Assembly (NCBI GenBank): GCA_964017235.1
Contig: OZ024927.1
Coordinates: 53,635,293-53,699,292 of the forward strand
Direction: 5' to 3'
DNA: 64,000 bases
Source of the DNA: Sabellastarte sp. h YS-2021
Lineage: Eukaryota > Annelida > Polychaeta > Sabellida > Sabellidae
Position 1 is the first letter of the stretch. Each line of letters begins with the position of its first letter. A model generated the notes under the pieces. The model made no database searches. It was not told the DNA's origin and worked only from the letters and a program-made list of their open reading frames with translations. Of this stretch, positions 22,691 to 34,719 are shown in pieces. The translations under genes were made by a program, and so were the position numbers.

Positions 22691-23800
22691 ATAAATTAGA
22701 TGTCCTAAAGATAGTGGAATATAAATTTTCCTGCGAGATGGAGGCACATGTAGAAGTGACAAGTTTAATGTTTGATTGCAATACTTTTAAAGACAAAAGG
22801 CATTTACTCATTTTAGTAGCTATTACTTTGCCATCCAAAGAGCTACAGTTCTGCCACTTCATTATGCAGATCAACTCAAAGTAGGGAAGCACGTCTTTAG
22901 AAGAAATAGCCTATCTGTACTACTTTTAGAGATACAAGACATTTACTTATTTTAGTGGCTATTACTCTGCCATCTAAAGAGCTACAGTTCTGCAACTTCA
23001 CTATGTGGTAGATCACCCAAAAGTAGGTGAATGACTTATTTAGAAGAAATTGCCCACCTGTAATACTTTTAGAGACTAGACCAAGGATGCATCTGTGGCC
23101 AGATGCAAAATGTATCCACCGGCAAAGGCAAAAGTAGCTATTACTCAGCTATGGCACGAGCTAGAGGTCTGAAATTTTAATATGTTATAGCTGACCCAAA
23201 AGTAGGTGAATAACATATTTGCACAAAATTCTCTAAATGCAATAGTTTTCAAGTTACAAGTGATTTTACTCATGATGGAAGTTAGTGAAAAGCCCAAAAG
23301 TAGCTATTACTCACTTAGCTATTCAGATAGACACCCAAGTTACTCACCATGTTGTTGCTACGGAAAAAGTAGGTGAATGACATATTTTAACAAAATGCTC
23401 TAAATGTAATACTTTTCAAGTTATAAATGATTTAGTGTTGAGTAAGAACTTCAAAGTAGCTATTACTCCGCTATGCAATGAGCCACAGGTCTGGAATTTT
23501 ACTATGTTATAGCTGCCTCAAAATAGGTGAATAACATACTGAAACTAAATAATGTAAATGCAAAAGTTTTCAAGTTATAAGTGATTTACCCAACAGTGAT
23601 AACCTAAAAGTAGTTATTATTCAGCTATGCCACGAGCTACAGGTCTGAAATTTTACTATGTTATAGCTGACCCAAAAGTAGCTGCATAATATATTTGCAC
23701 AAAGTGCTCTAAATGCAGTACTTTTCAAGTTATAATTGATTTAGTGCATGATTTAATTAATTTTAATGTATTAAAATTTATTTTAAAAATTCATAAAAAA
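22690..23800 (+). repeat. Diverged 155-161-bp satellite units
   Basis: Two units of a type with GCCATCYAAAGAGCTACAGTTC (about 22.83 and 22.97 kb) are followed by several normal 155-bp units and a piece of the right module (GATGGAAGTTAGTGAAAAGC; TTAATGTATTAAAATTTATT). This is a degraded, mixed patch of the same satellite superfamily. Confidence 0.8.
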
Positions 23801-26040
23801 ACTTAAGCATGTGAAACTTCTCCAAAATGTAGGTGAATGAGTTATTTGAGAAATACTGGCTATCTGCAATACTTTTAGTGATAATAGGCATTTACTTATT
23901 TTGAGTAGGTGAGTAATTAGCTACAGGTCTGAAACTTCACCAAGTGAAAGCTGTCCCAAAAGTAGGTGAATGACTTATTTGAGAAAAATTGGCTATCCGC
24001 AATACTTTTAGAGATAATTCGCATTTACTCATTTTGAGTAGGTGAGTAATTACCTACGGGTCTGGAACTTCATGTGAAGGCTATCCGCAATACTTCTAGG
24101 GATAATTAGCATTTACTCATTTTGAGGTGAATAATTAGCTACGGGTCTGAAACTTCACCAAGTGATGGCTCTCCCAATAGTAGATGAATGAGTTATTTGA
24201 GAAAAATTGGCTATCTGCAATACTTTTAGAGATAATTAGCATTTACTCATTTTCAGCAGCTGAGTAATTAGCTATGGGGCTGAAACTTCACCATGTGAAA
24301 GCTCTCCCAAAAGTAGGTGAATGAGTTATTTGAGAAAAATTGGCTATCTGCAATACTTTTAGAGATAATTAGCATTTACTCATTTTGAGCAGGTGAGTAA
24401 TTAGCTATGGGTCTGAAACTTCACCAAGTGAAAGCTCTCCTAAAAGTAGGTGAATGAGTTATTTGACAAAAAATGGCTATCTGCAATCCTTTTAGAGATA
24501 ATTAGCATTTACTCATTTTGAGTAGGTGAGTAATTAGCTACAGGTCTGAAACTTCACCAAGTGAAAGCTCTCCCAAAAGTAGGTGAATGAGTTATATGAG
24601 AAAAATTGGCTATCCGCAATACTTTTAGAGATAATTAGCATTTACTCATTTTGAGTAGGTGAACAATTAGCTACGGGTCTGAAACTTCGCCAAGTGAAAG
24701 CTCTCCCAATAGTAGGTGAATGAGTTATTTGAGAAAAATTGGCTATCTGCAATACTTTTAGAGATAATTAGCATTTACTCATTTTGAGTAGGTGAGTAAT
24801 TAGCTATGGGTCTGAAATTTCACCATGTGAAAGCTCTCCCAAAAGTAGGTGAATGAGTTATCTGAGAAAATTGGCTATCTGCAATACTTTTAGAGATAAT
24901 TCGTATTTACTCATTTTGAGTAGGTGAGTAATTAGCTACGGATCTGAAACTTGACCATGTGAAAGCTCTTCCAAAAGTATGTGAAGGAGTTATTTGAGAA
25001 AAATTGGCACCTGCAATACTTTTAGAGATAATTAGCATTTACTCATTTTCAGCAGGTGAATAATTAGCTACAGGTCTGAAACTTTACCAAGTGAAAGCTC
25101 TCCCAAAAGTAGATGAACGAGTTATTTGAGAAAAGTTGTCTATCTGCAATAATTTTAGAGATAATTAGCATTTACTCATTTTGAGTAGGTGAGTAATTAG
25201 CTACGGATCTGAAACTTCACCATGTGAAAGCTCTTCCAAAAGTACCTGAAGGAGTTATTTGAGAAAAATTGGCCACCTGCAATACTTTTAGAGATAATTA
25301 GCATTTACTCATTTTCAGCAGGTGAATAATTAGCTACGGGTCTGAAACTTCACGAAGTGAAAGCTCTTTCAAAAGTAGGTGAATGAGTTATTTGAGAAAA
25401 ATTGGCTATCTGCAATACTTTTAGAGATAATTAGCATTTACTCATTTTGAGTAGGTAAATAATTAGCTACAGGTCTGAAACTTCACCAAGTGAAAGCTCT
25501 CTCAAAAGTAGGTGAATGAGTTATTTGAGAAAAATTGGCTATCTGCAACACTTTTAGAGATGATTCGCATTTACTCATTTTGAGCAGGTGAGTAATTAGC
25601 TACGGGTCTGAAACTTCACCAAGTGAAAGCTCTTCCAAAAGTAGGTGAATGAGTTATTTGAGAAAAATTGGCTATCTGCAATACTTTTACAGATAATTTG
25701 CATTTACTCATTTTGAGTAGGTGAATAATTAGCTACAGGTCTGAAACTTCACCAAGTGAAAGCTCTCTCAAAAGTAAGTGAATGAGTTATTTGAGAAAAA
25801 TTGGCTATCTGCAATACTTTTAGAGATAATTCGCATTTACTCATTTTGAGTAGGTGAGTAAGTAGCTACGGGTCTGAAACTTGACCAAGTGAAAGCTCTC
25901 CCAAAAGTAGGTGAATGAGTTATTTGAGAAAAATTGGCTATCTGCAATACTTTTAGAGATAATTCGCATTTACTCATTTTGAGTAGGTGAGTAATTAGCT
26001 AATTAAGGGTCTGAAACTTCACCAAGTGAAAGCTCTCAAT
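23800..26040 (+). repeat. 133-bp satellite array, about 16 units
   Basis: The CTATCTGCAATACTTTTAGA box spaces at 133 bp (24211, 24344, 24477). Units contain AGTAATTAGCTACGGGTCTG, AACTTCACCAAGTGAAAGCT, CCCAAAAGTAGGTGAATGAG and GCATTTACTCATTTTGAGTA. They share a core of about 55 bp with the 155-bp family. The inverted relative is at 61.1-62.5 kb. Confidence 0.95.
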
Positions 26041-27840
26041 TAGCTACAAATGAGAAAATAGCTATTACTCACTTATGGCATGCAATAGAACCCCAAACTA
26101 TGTACCATCTTATAGCTAAGGACAAAGTAGCTGAACAACATATTTTAGGCAAACACTCTAACTGCAATAGTTTTGGAGTTACAATGGCTTTACTCAACAG
26201 TCAGAATTTCAAAGTAGCTATTACTCAGCTATCAAAGATTCAACAGGTCTGAAACTTTACTATGTGATAGCTTACCAAAAAGTAGATGGACAACATATTT
26301 GAAAAGATTTCCCAAACTTTAATACTTTTGAAGATATTTGACATTTACTTCTTTTGTTATTTAGCTACAAATGAGAAAATAGCTATTACTCACTTATGGC
26401 ACGCAATAGAACCCCAAACTATGTACCATCTTATAGCTAAGGACAAAGTAGCTGAACAACATATTTTAGGAAAACACTCTAACTGCAATAGTTTTGGAGT
26501 TACAATGGCTTTACTCAACCGTCGGAATTTGAAAGTAGCTATTACTCAGCTATCAAAGGTTCAACAGGTCTGAAACTTTACTATGTGATAGCTTACCAAA
26601 AAGTAGATGGACAACATATTTGAAAAGATTTCACTAACTTTAATACTTTTGAAGATATTTGACATTTACTTCTTTTGTTATTTAGCTACAAATGAGAAAA
26701 TAGCTATTACTCACTTATGGCATGCAATAGAACCCCAAACTATGTACCATCTTATAGCTAAGGACAAAGTAGCTGAACAACATATTTTAGGAAAACACTG
26801 TAACTGCAATAGTTTTGGAGATACAATGGCTTTACTCAACAGTCGGAATTTGAAAGTAGCTATTACTCAGCTATCCATGGTGCAACAGGTCTGAAACTTA
26901 ACTATGTGATAGCTTACCCAAAAGTAGATGAATAACATATTTGAAAAGATTTCTGTAACTCTAATACTTTTGAAGATATTTGGCATTTACTTCTTTTGTT
27001 ATTTAGCTACAAATGAGAAAATAGCTATTACTCACTTATGGCATGCAATAGAACCCCAAACTATGTACCATCTTATAGCTAAGGACAAAGTAGCTGAACA
27101 ACATATTTTAGGAAAACACTCTAACTGCAATAGTTTTGGAGATACAATGGCTTTACTCAACAGTCGGAATTTGAAAGTAGCTATTACTCAGCTATCCATG
27201 GTGCAACAGGTCTGAAACTTTATTATGTGATAGCTTACCCAAAAGTAGATGAATAACATATTTGAAAAGATTTCTGTAACTGTAATACTTTTGAAGATAC
27301 TTGGCATTTACTTCTTTTGTTATTTAGCTACAAATGAGAAAATAGCTATTACTCACTTATGGCATGCAATAGAACCCCAAACTATGTACCATCTTATAGC
27401 TAAGGACAAAGTAGCTGAACAACATATTTTAGGAAAACACTCTAACTGCAATAGTTTTGGAGTTACAATGGCTTTACTCAATAGTCAGAATTTCAAAGTA
27501 GCTATTACTCAGCTATCCAAGGTGCAACAGGTCTGAAACTTTACTATGTGATAGCTTACCAAAAAGTAGATGAACAACATATTTGAAAAGATTTCTGTAA
27601 CTCTAATACTTTTGAAGATATTTGACATTTACTCCTTTTGTTATTTAGCTACAAATGAGAAAATAGCTATTACTCACTTATGGCATGCAATGGGACCCCA
27701 AACTATGTACCATCTTATAGCTAAGGACAAAGTAGCTGAACAACATATTTGAAGAAAAAGTTGTAACTGCAATAGTTTTTGAGTTATGAGCCCTTTACTC
27801 CAAGTAGCTAAGATAGCTATTACTCAGTTATCTTTAGGCC
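26040..27840 (+). repeat. 321-bp higher-order satellite, about 5.5 units
   Basis: Identical landmarks recur exactly every 321 bp (26286, 26607, 26928, 27249, 27570). Each unit is a dimer of about 160-bp halves, one with CAACAGGTCTGAAACTTTAC and one with AGAACCCCAAACTATGTACC. The halves are diverged from each other but the dimers are nearly identical, so the dimer is the amplified unit. The repeated 95-residue open frame is a by-product. Confidence 0.95.
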
Positions 27841-27904
27841 TAAGTCCATAAAACCAAAAAAATTTTCGAGGGCGTGAAAATTCATCGGGACAATTAATTT
27901 ACAA

Positions 27905-30900
27905 ACTAGAAATAGGCCGCCCTGTTGATAGTAGATGCGAATAGAAACAGGATAGCATAGAAGAACACACATTATCATGTGTAATGTCCACCCATGAACC
28001 TTTTGCCCAAATTGTACAGTAGTCTTACAAGACCCTGTTTCATTTGTAAAATATATCAATGATGCTTAAATATTTGATAGTGTAGATGTAATTTATTTCA
28101 GCTTCATGCCTTTTTGCATTGGTTGGGTTGAAAATTTTGACGAAATCACTCTATCTTGCACGGTTAAGAAGATAGAAGCCAATTCCTGTTTTTCTATTTT
28201 TGGCAAAAATTTGAAAATTCAAAATGGCCGCCATTATTGGGAAAAGGAAATTTTTTTGAAAATTGCCAAGAGTACATTTCTTAGATACCCTATGGGTCGA
28301 AAATTTCAACAAAATAACTCTATTTTGCACGGTTAAGGCCAGTTTGTGTTTTTCCATTTTGGGCAAAAATTCGAAAATTCAAAATGGCTGCCATTTTTGG
28401 GGAGGGGAAAATTTTTTGAAAATTGCAAAGATTACATTCCTTAGATACCCTGTGGGTTGAAAATTTCGACGAAATCGCTCTATCTCGCATGGTTAAGGAG
28501 ATAGAAGCAAATTTGTGTTTTGCCATTTTTGGCAAAAATTTGAAAATTCAAAATGGCCGCCATTTTAGGGGAGGGGAAAATTTTTTAGAAATTACCAAGA
28601 GTACAATGCTCAGATACCCTGTGGGTCGAAAATTTTGACGAAATCACTCTATCTGGCACGGTTAAGGAGATAGAAGGAAATTTGTGTTTTGCCATTTTTG
28701 GCAAAAATTCGAAAATTCAAAATGGCCGCCATTTTTGGGGAGGGGAAAATTTTTGGAAAATTGCAAAGATTGCATTCCTTAGATACCCTGTGGGCCGAAA
28801 ATTTCGACGAAATCGCTCTATCTCGCACGGTTAAGGAGATAGAAGCAAATTTGTGTTTTGCCATTTTTGGCAAAAATTCGAAAATTCAAAATGGCCGCCA
28901 TTTTTGGGGAGGGGAAAATTTTTTGAAAATTGCAAATATTACATTCCTTAGATACCCTGTGGGTCGAAAATTTCGATGAAATCGCTCTATCTCGCACGGT
29001 TAAGGAGATAGAAGCAAATTTGTGTTTTGCCATTTTTGGCAAAAATTCGAAAATTCAAAATGGCCGCCATTTTTGGGGAGGGGAAAATTTTTTGAAAATT
29101 GCAAAGATTGCATTCCTTAGATACCCTGTGGGTCGAAAATTTCGACGAAATCGCTCTATCTCGCACGGTTAAGGAGATAGAAGCAAATTTGTGTTTTGCC
29201 ATTTTTGGCAAAAATTCGAAAATTCAAAATGGCCGCCATTTTTGGGGAGGGGAAAATTTTTGGAAAATTGCAAAGATTGCATTCCTTAGATACCCTGTGG
29301 GTCGAAAATTTCGACGAAATCGCTCTATCTCGCACGGTTAAGGAGATAGAAGCAAATTTGTGTTTTGCAATTTTTGGCAAAAATTCGAAAATTCAAAATG
29401 GCCGCCATTTTTGGGGAGGGGAAATTTTTTGAAAATTGCAAAGATTACATACCTTAGATACCCTGTGGGTCGAAAATTTCGACGAAATCGCTCTATCTCG
29501 CACGGTTAAGGAGATAGAAGCAAATTTGTGTTTTGCCATTTTTGGCAAAAATTCGAAAATTCAAAATGGCCGCCATTTTTGGGGAGGGGAAAATATTTTG
29601 AAAATTGCAAAGATTGCATTGCTTAGATACCCTGTGCGTCGAAAATTTAGCCGAAATCGCTCTATCTCGCACGGTTAAGGAGATAGAAGCAAATTAGTGT
29701 TTTGCCATTTTTGGCAAAAATTCGAAAATTCAAAATGGCCGCCATTTTTGGGGAGGGGAAAATTGCAAAGATTGCATTCCTTAGATCCCCTGTGGATCGA
29801 AAATTTCGACGAAATCGCTCTATCTCGCACGGTTAAGGAGATAGAAGCAAATTTGTGTTTTGCCATTTTTGGCAAAAATTCGAAAATTCAAAATGGCCGC
29901 CATTTTTGGGGAGGGGAAATTTTTTTGAAAATTGCAAATATTACATTCCTTAGCTACCCTGTGGGTCGAAAATTTCGACGAAATCGCTCTATCTCGCACG
30001 GTTAAGGAGATAGAAGCAAATTTGTGTTTTGCCATTTTTGGCAAAAATTCGAAAATTCAAAATGGCCGCCATTTTTGGGGAGGGGAAAATTTTTGGAAAA
30101 TTGCAAAGATTGCATTCCTTAGATACCCTGTGGGTCGAAAATTTCGACGAAATCGCTCTATCTCACACGGTTAAGGAGATAGAAGCAAATTTGTGTTTTG
30201 CCATTTTTGGCAAAAATTCGAAAATTCAAAATGGCCGCCATTTTTGGGGAGGGGAAAATTTTTGGAAAATTGCAAAGATTGCATTCCTTAGATACCCTGT
30301 GGGTCGAAAATTTCGACGAAATCGCTCTATCTCGCACGGTTAAGGAGATAGAAGCAAATTTGTGTTTTGCCATTTTTGGCAAAAATTCGAAAATTCAAAA
30401 TGGCCGCCATTTTTGGGGAGGGGAAAATTTTTTGAAAATTGCAAATATTACATTCCTTAGATACCCTGTGGGTCGAAAATTTCGACGAAATCGCTCTATC
30501 TCGCACGGTTAAGGAGATAGAAGCAAATTTGTGTTTTGCCATTTTTGGCAAAAATTCGAAAATTCAAAATGGCCGCCATTTTTGGGGAGGGGAAAATATT
30601 TTGAAAATTGCAAAGATTGCATTGGTTAGATACCCTGTGTGTCGAAAATTTCGCCGAAATCGCTCTATCTCGCACGGTTAAGGAGATAGAAGCAAATTTG
30701 TGTTTTGCCATTTTTGGCAAAAATTCGAAAATTCAAAATGGCCGCCATTTTTGGGGAGGGGAAATTTTTTTGAAAATTGCAAATATTACATTCCTTAGAT
30801 ACCCTGTGGGTCGAAAATTTCGACGAAATCGCTCTATCTCGCACGGTTAAGGAGATAGAAGCAAATTAGTGTTTTGCCATTTTTGGCAAAAATTCGAAAA

Positions 30901-32319
30901 TTCAAAATGGCCGCCATTTTTGGGGAGGGGAAAATTTTTGGAAAATTGCAAAGATTGCATTCCTTAGATACCCTGTGGGTCGAAAATTTCGACGAAATCG
31001 CTCTATCTCGCACGGTTAAGGAGATAGAAGCAAATTTGTGTTTTGCCATTTTTGGCAAAAATTCGAAAATTCAAAATGGCCGCCATTTTTGGGGAGGGGA
31101 AAATTTTTTGAAAATTGCAAATATTACATTCCTTAGATACCCTGTGGGTCGAAAATTTCGACGAAATCGCTCTATCTCGCACGGTTAAGGAGATAGAAGC
31201 AAATTTGTGTTTTGCCATTTTTGGCAAAAATTCGAAAATTCAAAATGGCCGCCATTTTTGGGGAGGGGAAAATATTTTGAAAATTGCAAAGATTGCATTG
31301 TTTAGATACCCTGTGGGTCGAAAATTTTGCCGAAATCGCTCTATCTCGCACGGTTAAGGAGATAGAAGCAAATTTGTGTTTTGCCATTTTTGGCAAAAAT
31401 TCGAAAATTCAAAATGGCCGCCATTTTTGGGGAGGGGAAAATTTTTGGAAAATTGCAAAGATTGCATTCCTTAGATACCCTGTGGGTCGAAAATTTCGAC
31501 GAAATCGCTCTATCTCGCACGGTTAAGGAGATAGAAGCAAATTTGTGTTTTGCCATTTTTGGCAAAAATTCGAAAATTCAAAATGGCCGCCATTTTTGGG
31601 GAGGGGAAAATTTTTTGAAAATTGCAAATATTGCATTCCTTAGATACCCTGTGGGTCGAAAATTTCGACGAAATCGCTCTATCTCGCACGGTTAAGGAGA
31701 TAGAAGCAAATTTGTGTTTTGCCATTTTTGGCAAAAATTCGAAAATTCAAAATGGCCGCCATTTTTGGGGAGGGGAAAATTTTTATGAAAATTGCAAAGA
31801 GTACACTCCTCAGATACCCTGCGGGTCGAAAATTTTGCCGAAATCGCTCTATCTCGCACGGTTAAGGAGATAGAAGCAAATTACTCAAAAGTAGTACTGA
31901 AAATACACAATGAAGTACCTAAATGGCTATTACTCATGTACTGACAAAGCTATCAGTCCCAAATGCAATACCAAGCGAGCTATGGACATAACAATCTTGT
32001 ATTCAAAATTGTAGTAAAATATCTTTAATTATTTTGGCTTAAATGCACGGAAACCAATGGGTACTGAAAATAGCTGTACTTAAGTATTACTCAGTAAGCA
32101 AAAGAGGTACAACAGCCAAAAGCAATCCCAAGCAAGCTACTGACCCAATAAGCCTGCATACCGAATTTGGTGACAATAGCTCTAATACTTTTCCTTTAAA
32201 TGAGCGGAAACCATGCGTGACGCCGGACATCGGACGCCGGACGCCGGACATCGGACATCGGACATCGGACGGCGAAAAAAGCAAAAATAATATATCCACC
32301 CCCCAGGGGGGTGGACATA
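27905..32319 (+). mobile_element. Module E, second copy
   Basis: Same ends as the copy at 14091-17817 and nearly identical throughout, including the diverged first three array units. Left flanks align at an offset of 13814, and the sequence just right of the array at 14488. The difference of 674 bp is four 169-bp units within two bases. The terminal minisatellite has eight rather than six 7-bp units. Flanks on both sides differ from the first copy, so E behaves as a mobile or recombining cassette. Confidence 0.78.
28100..31880 (+). repeat. 169-bp satellite array, about 22 units
   Basis: Same monomer as in the first module E. Internal units differ mainly in a few positions (AATATTACATTCC versus AAGATTGCATTCC, GGAAAATT versus TTGAAAATT). 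Periodic 169-bp spacing is exact over long stretches. One unit near 29.75 kb is shortened. Confidence 0.97.
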
Positions 32320-32359
32320 AAAATCTGTAGCTGTAGTAGTTTTGGAGGAATCTGCGTGA

Positions 32360-32400
32360 CTAACTAACGCACGCACACACGCACGCACGCACACACAAGC
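32360..32400 (+). repeat. (GCAC/ACAC)n microsatellite
   Basis: Alternating CGCACGCACACAC units just after module E and a TAACTAAC start. Confidence 0.85.
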
Positions 32401-32410
32401 ATCATTTCAT

Positions 32411-32445
32411 AATCTCCCTCCCGGGCTAAAACCCGGCGGGAGATA
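32411..32445. other. GC-rich hairpin ATCTCCCtCCCGGG/CCCGGcGGGAGAT
   Basis: A nearly perfect 13-bp stem with a short CTAAAA loop in AT-rich surroundings. It resembles the GC-rich hairpins at the edges of the other elements here, so it may mark an element end. Confidence 0.6.
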
Positions 32446-32844
32446 ATAAATACTTTAATGTCATGAAATAATGACACGCTCCCTTTGTTTACGTCACAAC
32501 TTGAAAAGGAAATAAGTACACAAGAATCTAGGTGCTTTATTTGGAAAAATAGCAAGTATTATGTGCTGAATATAAAATAAATAGACAAATTTATTGCTTT
32601 TCTGTGTAGTGTTTAATGAAGTGTCTAATGTTCGATTATGTAAGGCAAGTGCCGACCGATCCCAATTTTACTGTACTGCCGACGAATAATCGACCCAACG
32701 TCTAATCGTCCACCCACTAGTCCCAAATAGGAAGTAAATATTTCAAAATATCTTGACCCAAAACATGTCTCACATTTTTTCACAGTTGTCTCGCCTTTTC
32801 AAGTGAAGGGAGACAGTCTGTCTCGTATTCATTTTTGACGTGAG

Positions 32845-33525
32845 CGAACACTGTAGGAACTTCACCTGTCCTTTTTTCTTCACCCGTATCAGTGTCCGTT
32901 ATTGTCCGTATCCGGGATACCCTAGACTAGGGACGTCATCGTGTATCGTGATATCATCACATCACCGATGTTTCAAGTCCGCACACGATATCGAGCTTTG
33001 TTTTCATAGCCCGATTTCCGGGGTTTAGTTACTACATTAATGAAAAGTATATACATTAATGAAAAGTATATACGTGGGTGTACATGAGCCAGAACTCGTA
33101 ACTGGAAATGGCTTTCAGTTTATTTTAAAACGAAGATTCTAGGATTTTACCCTTAATAAAGTAAAAAATCTTTGTTATTTCGGAGAATTGACAGGGTTTA
33201 TAATGTTTTGATTTAAAAATATGAAGTTGAAATGTAGATATTAACTTAGCGATAAATACCGCGATATCGCCCACTGTTTTGTTCACGGTATCGAGACAGC
33301 AAACTTCCCAACGATGACGTCCCTACCCTAGACCATGTGGTATAAAACAGTGTACTCATCCGTGTCCATTATTAGGAAGGAAAAATTCGTTCTTCACGGA
33401 CACGGGCAGCTAGTACACTATTTTATACCAAAAGATCTAGGGTATCACGGATACAGGCAATAACGGAAACGGATACAGGTTAAGAAAAAAGGCCAGATAA
33501 AGTTCCTACTTCAATCTACCGTGAC
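32845..33525. mobile_element. Foldback element split by a hAT MITE
   Basis: The left arm (GTAGGAACTTCACCTGTCC, CTTTTTTCTTCACCCGTATC, GGGATACCCTAGAC, then from 33334 ATGTGGTATAAAACAGTGTA) pairs with the right arm at 33.40-33.52 kb read in complement. Without the internal insertion it would be one hairpin of about 280 bp. No coding sequence. Confidence 0.8.
32928..33325. mobile_element. hAT-type MITE, 398 bp, 8-bp target duplication
   Basis: The termini TAGGGACGTCATCG and CGATGACGTCCCTA are inverted repeats. Identical flanks CCCTAGAC lie at 32920-32927 and 33326-33333, the 8-bp duplication typical of hAT transposition. It sits in the left arm of the foldback element. Confidence 0.92.
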
Positions 33526-33739
33526 ATTTAAAACAATGCACAAACAGGGGGACAAGGTTCACCAGTGGTTGGATTATTGTTTATTTATCCATATATTAAA
33601 ATAAGTGGGGTATTGGAACCGTATGTCCCTGATATTTATCTTTTCAATGTTATGGTAGATTGCCGTTCGCCATGGATGTCCCATTTGCTAATGTGACCCC
33701 CCCTGTATATCACTTGATACAAATCACCCTTACACAGCC
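33526..33739. other. Spacer with inverted copy of a 6.33-kb motif
   Basis: 33.68-33.72 kb (GCTAATGTGACCCCCCCTGT and neighbours) is the complement of the stretch left of copy A, so it is probably an end of another dispersed element. Confidence 0.5.
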
Positions 33740-34545
33740 CAGTAAACATAGCAAACGTTTATAAATGTTTAGTAAACGTATAAATGTTTTTAAAACCAAA
33801 TATAAACCTGAATATTGACAATTACTCAATATTATGGGTTTATAAATGTTTCAGCAACATTAGTTTGGTTTATAAACGTTTAATAAATGTTTTTAAATGT
33901 TTACAAAGAGTGAAGAATATCTTAATCTTACTTTCATTTTGGATGATGATATCAGCACAGCCATTTTGAGAGAAACTGGAGAAATATTTCTGTTACTATA
34001 TCTTGCTGTATCACTGTTGTTTGAAGCCATCATTAAATTATAAGTGGAGATATAAAAGTACATTATATCATAGGATGGACTGTACAAGGTTAAATTAATG
34101 TAAACTGGGAAATTATTCATAAAATGAAGTTTGTTTAAATTCTCCCTTGAATCATGCTGGATACTTGAACATTTATCCTTCTTGAACCAGAATCCGGTCC
34201 ATTCCACTTTCCGGTCTAAACGGTTTTAAAGTCAGACGTATGCATGTTTTTGTGCAAAAATATTAAAAGAAACTGTATATTCTTATAATAGAAGTGTTGT
34301 TTGTTATACAAACGATATTTTGTAACAAGAAAAAATGCACTAAAATGTTTCAGAAGTGACGGCTAAATGATATTGTCCAATTTTTGTAATAGACTGGAAA
34401 TAGGTACAACAATCATATAAACGTTTTCGCTTAAACGTCGATAAACGTTTATAGGCGAACGTTTAGGAGCCCATCATTTTAAACCTTAAATAAACCGTTC
34501 ATAGTTGGGTTTATAAATGTTTATAAATGTTTGTAATGTTTACTG
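33740..34545. mobile_element. Non-autonomous TIR element rich in AAACGTTTATAAATG
   Basis: The left end CAGTAAACATAGCAAACG and the complement of the right end CAGTAAACATTACAAACA are inverted repeats. Both ends carry multiple TTTATAAATGTTT/AAACGTTTAT motifs. Length 806 bp. No clear target duplication and no transposase were seen. A hAT affiliation is possible from the CA start. Confidence 0.7.
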
Positions 34546-34548
34546 TGA

Positions 34549-34717
34549 GGTGGTCACAATTTTGGTCAGGTCATAATTGTCAAAAAACTTGTGTCCTTGT
34601 GATCTCAAAGGGAATAATTTGAAAAAAAAATGTTAAAAATTCTGGTTACAGCATTTTAAAAATAAACTCTAATAAAAATTGGATATATTTATGACGTGGA
34701 CACAATTGTGACCACCC
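34549..34717. mobile_element. Small MITE, about 169 bp
   Basis: Inverted termini GGTGGTCACAATT and AATTGTGACCACC, the right one preceded by GACGTGGACAC. It adjoins the previous element directly. Confidence 0.75.
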
Positions 34718-34719
34718 TT

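Noticed and set aside
23800..26040. CRISPR-like array (regular repeats with spacers)
   Set aside because: The units are contiguous diverged monomers without unique spacers, in a eukaryotic context.
26286..27752. Five successive 60-95-codon open frames of nearly identical sequence
   Set aside because: They fall exactly on the 321-bp period and carry no start context or domain; the DNA repeat explains them.
33893..34207. 104-codon minus-strand open frame
   Set aside because: It lies inside the AAACGTTTATAAATG TIR element with AT-rich composition and no domain.
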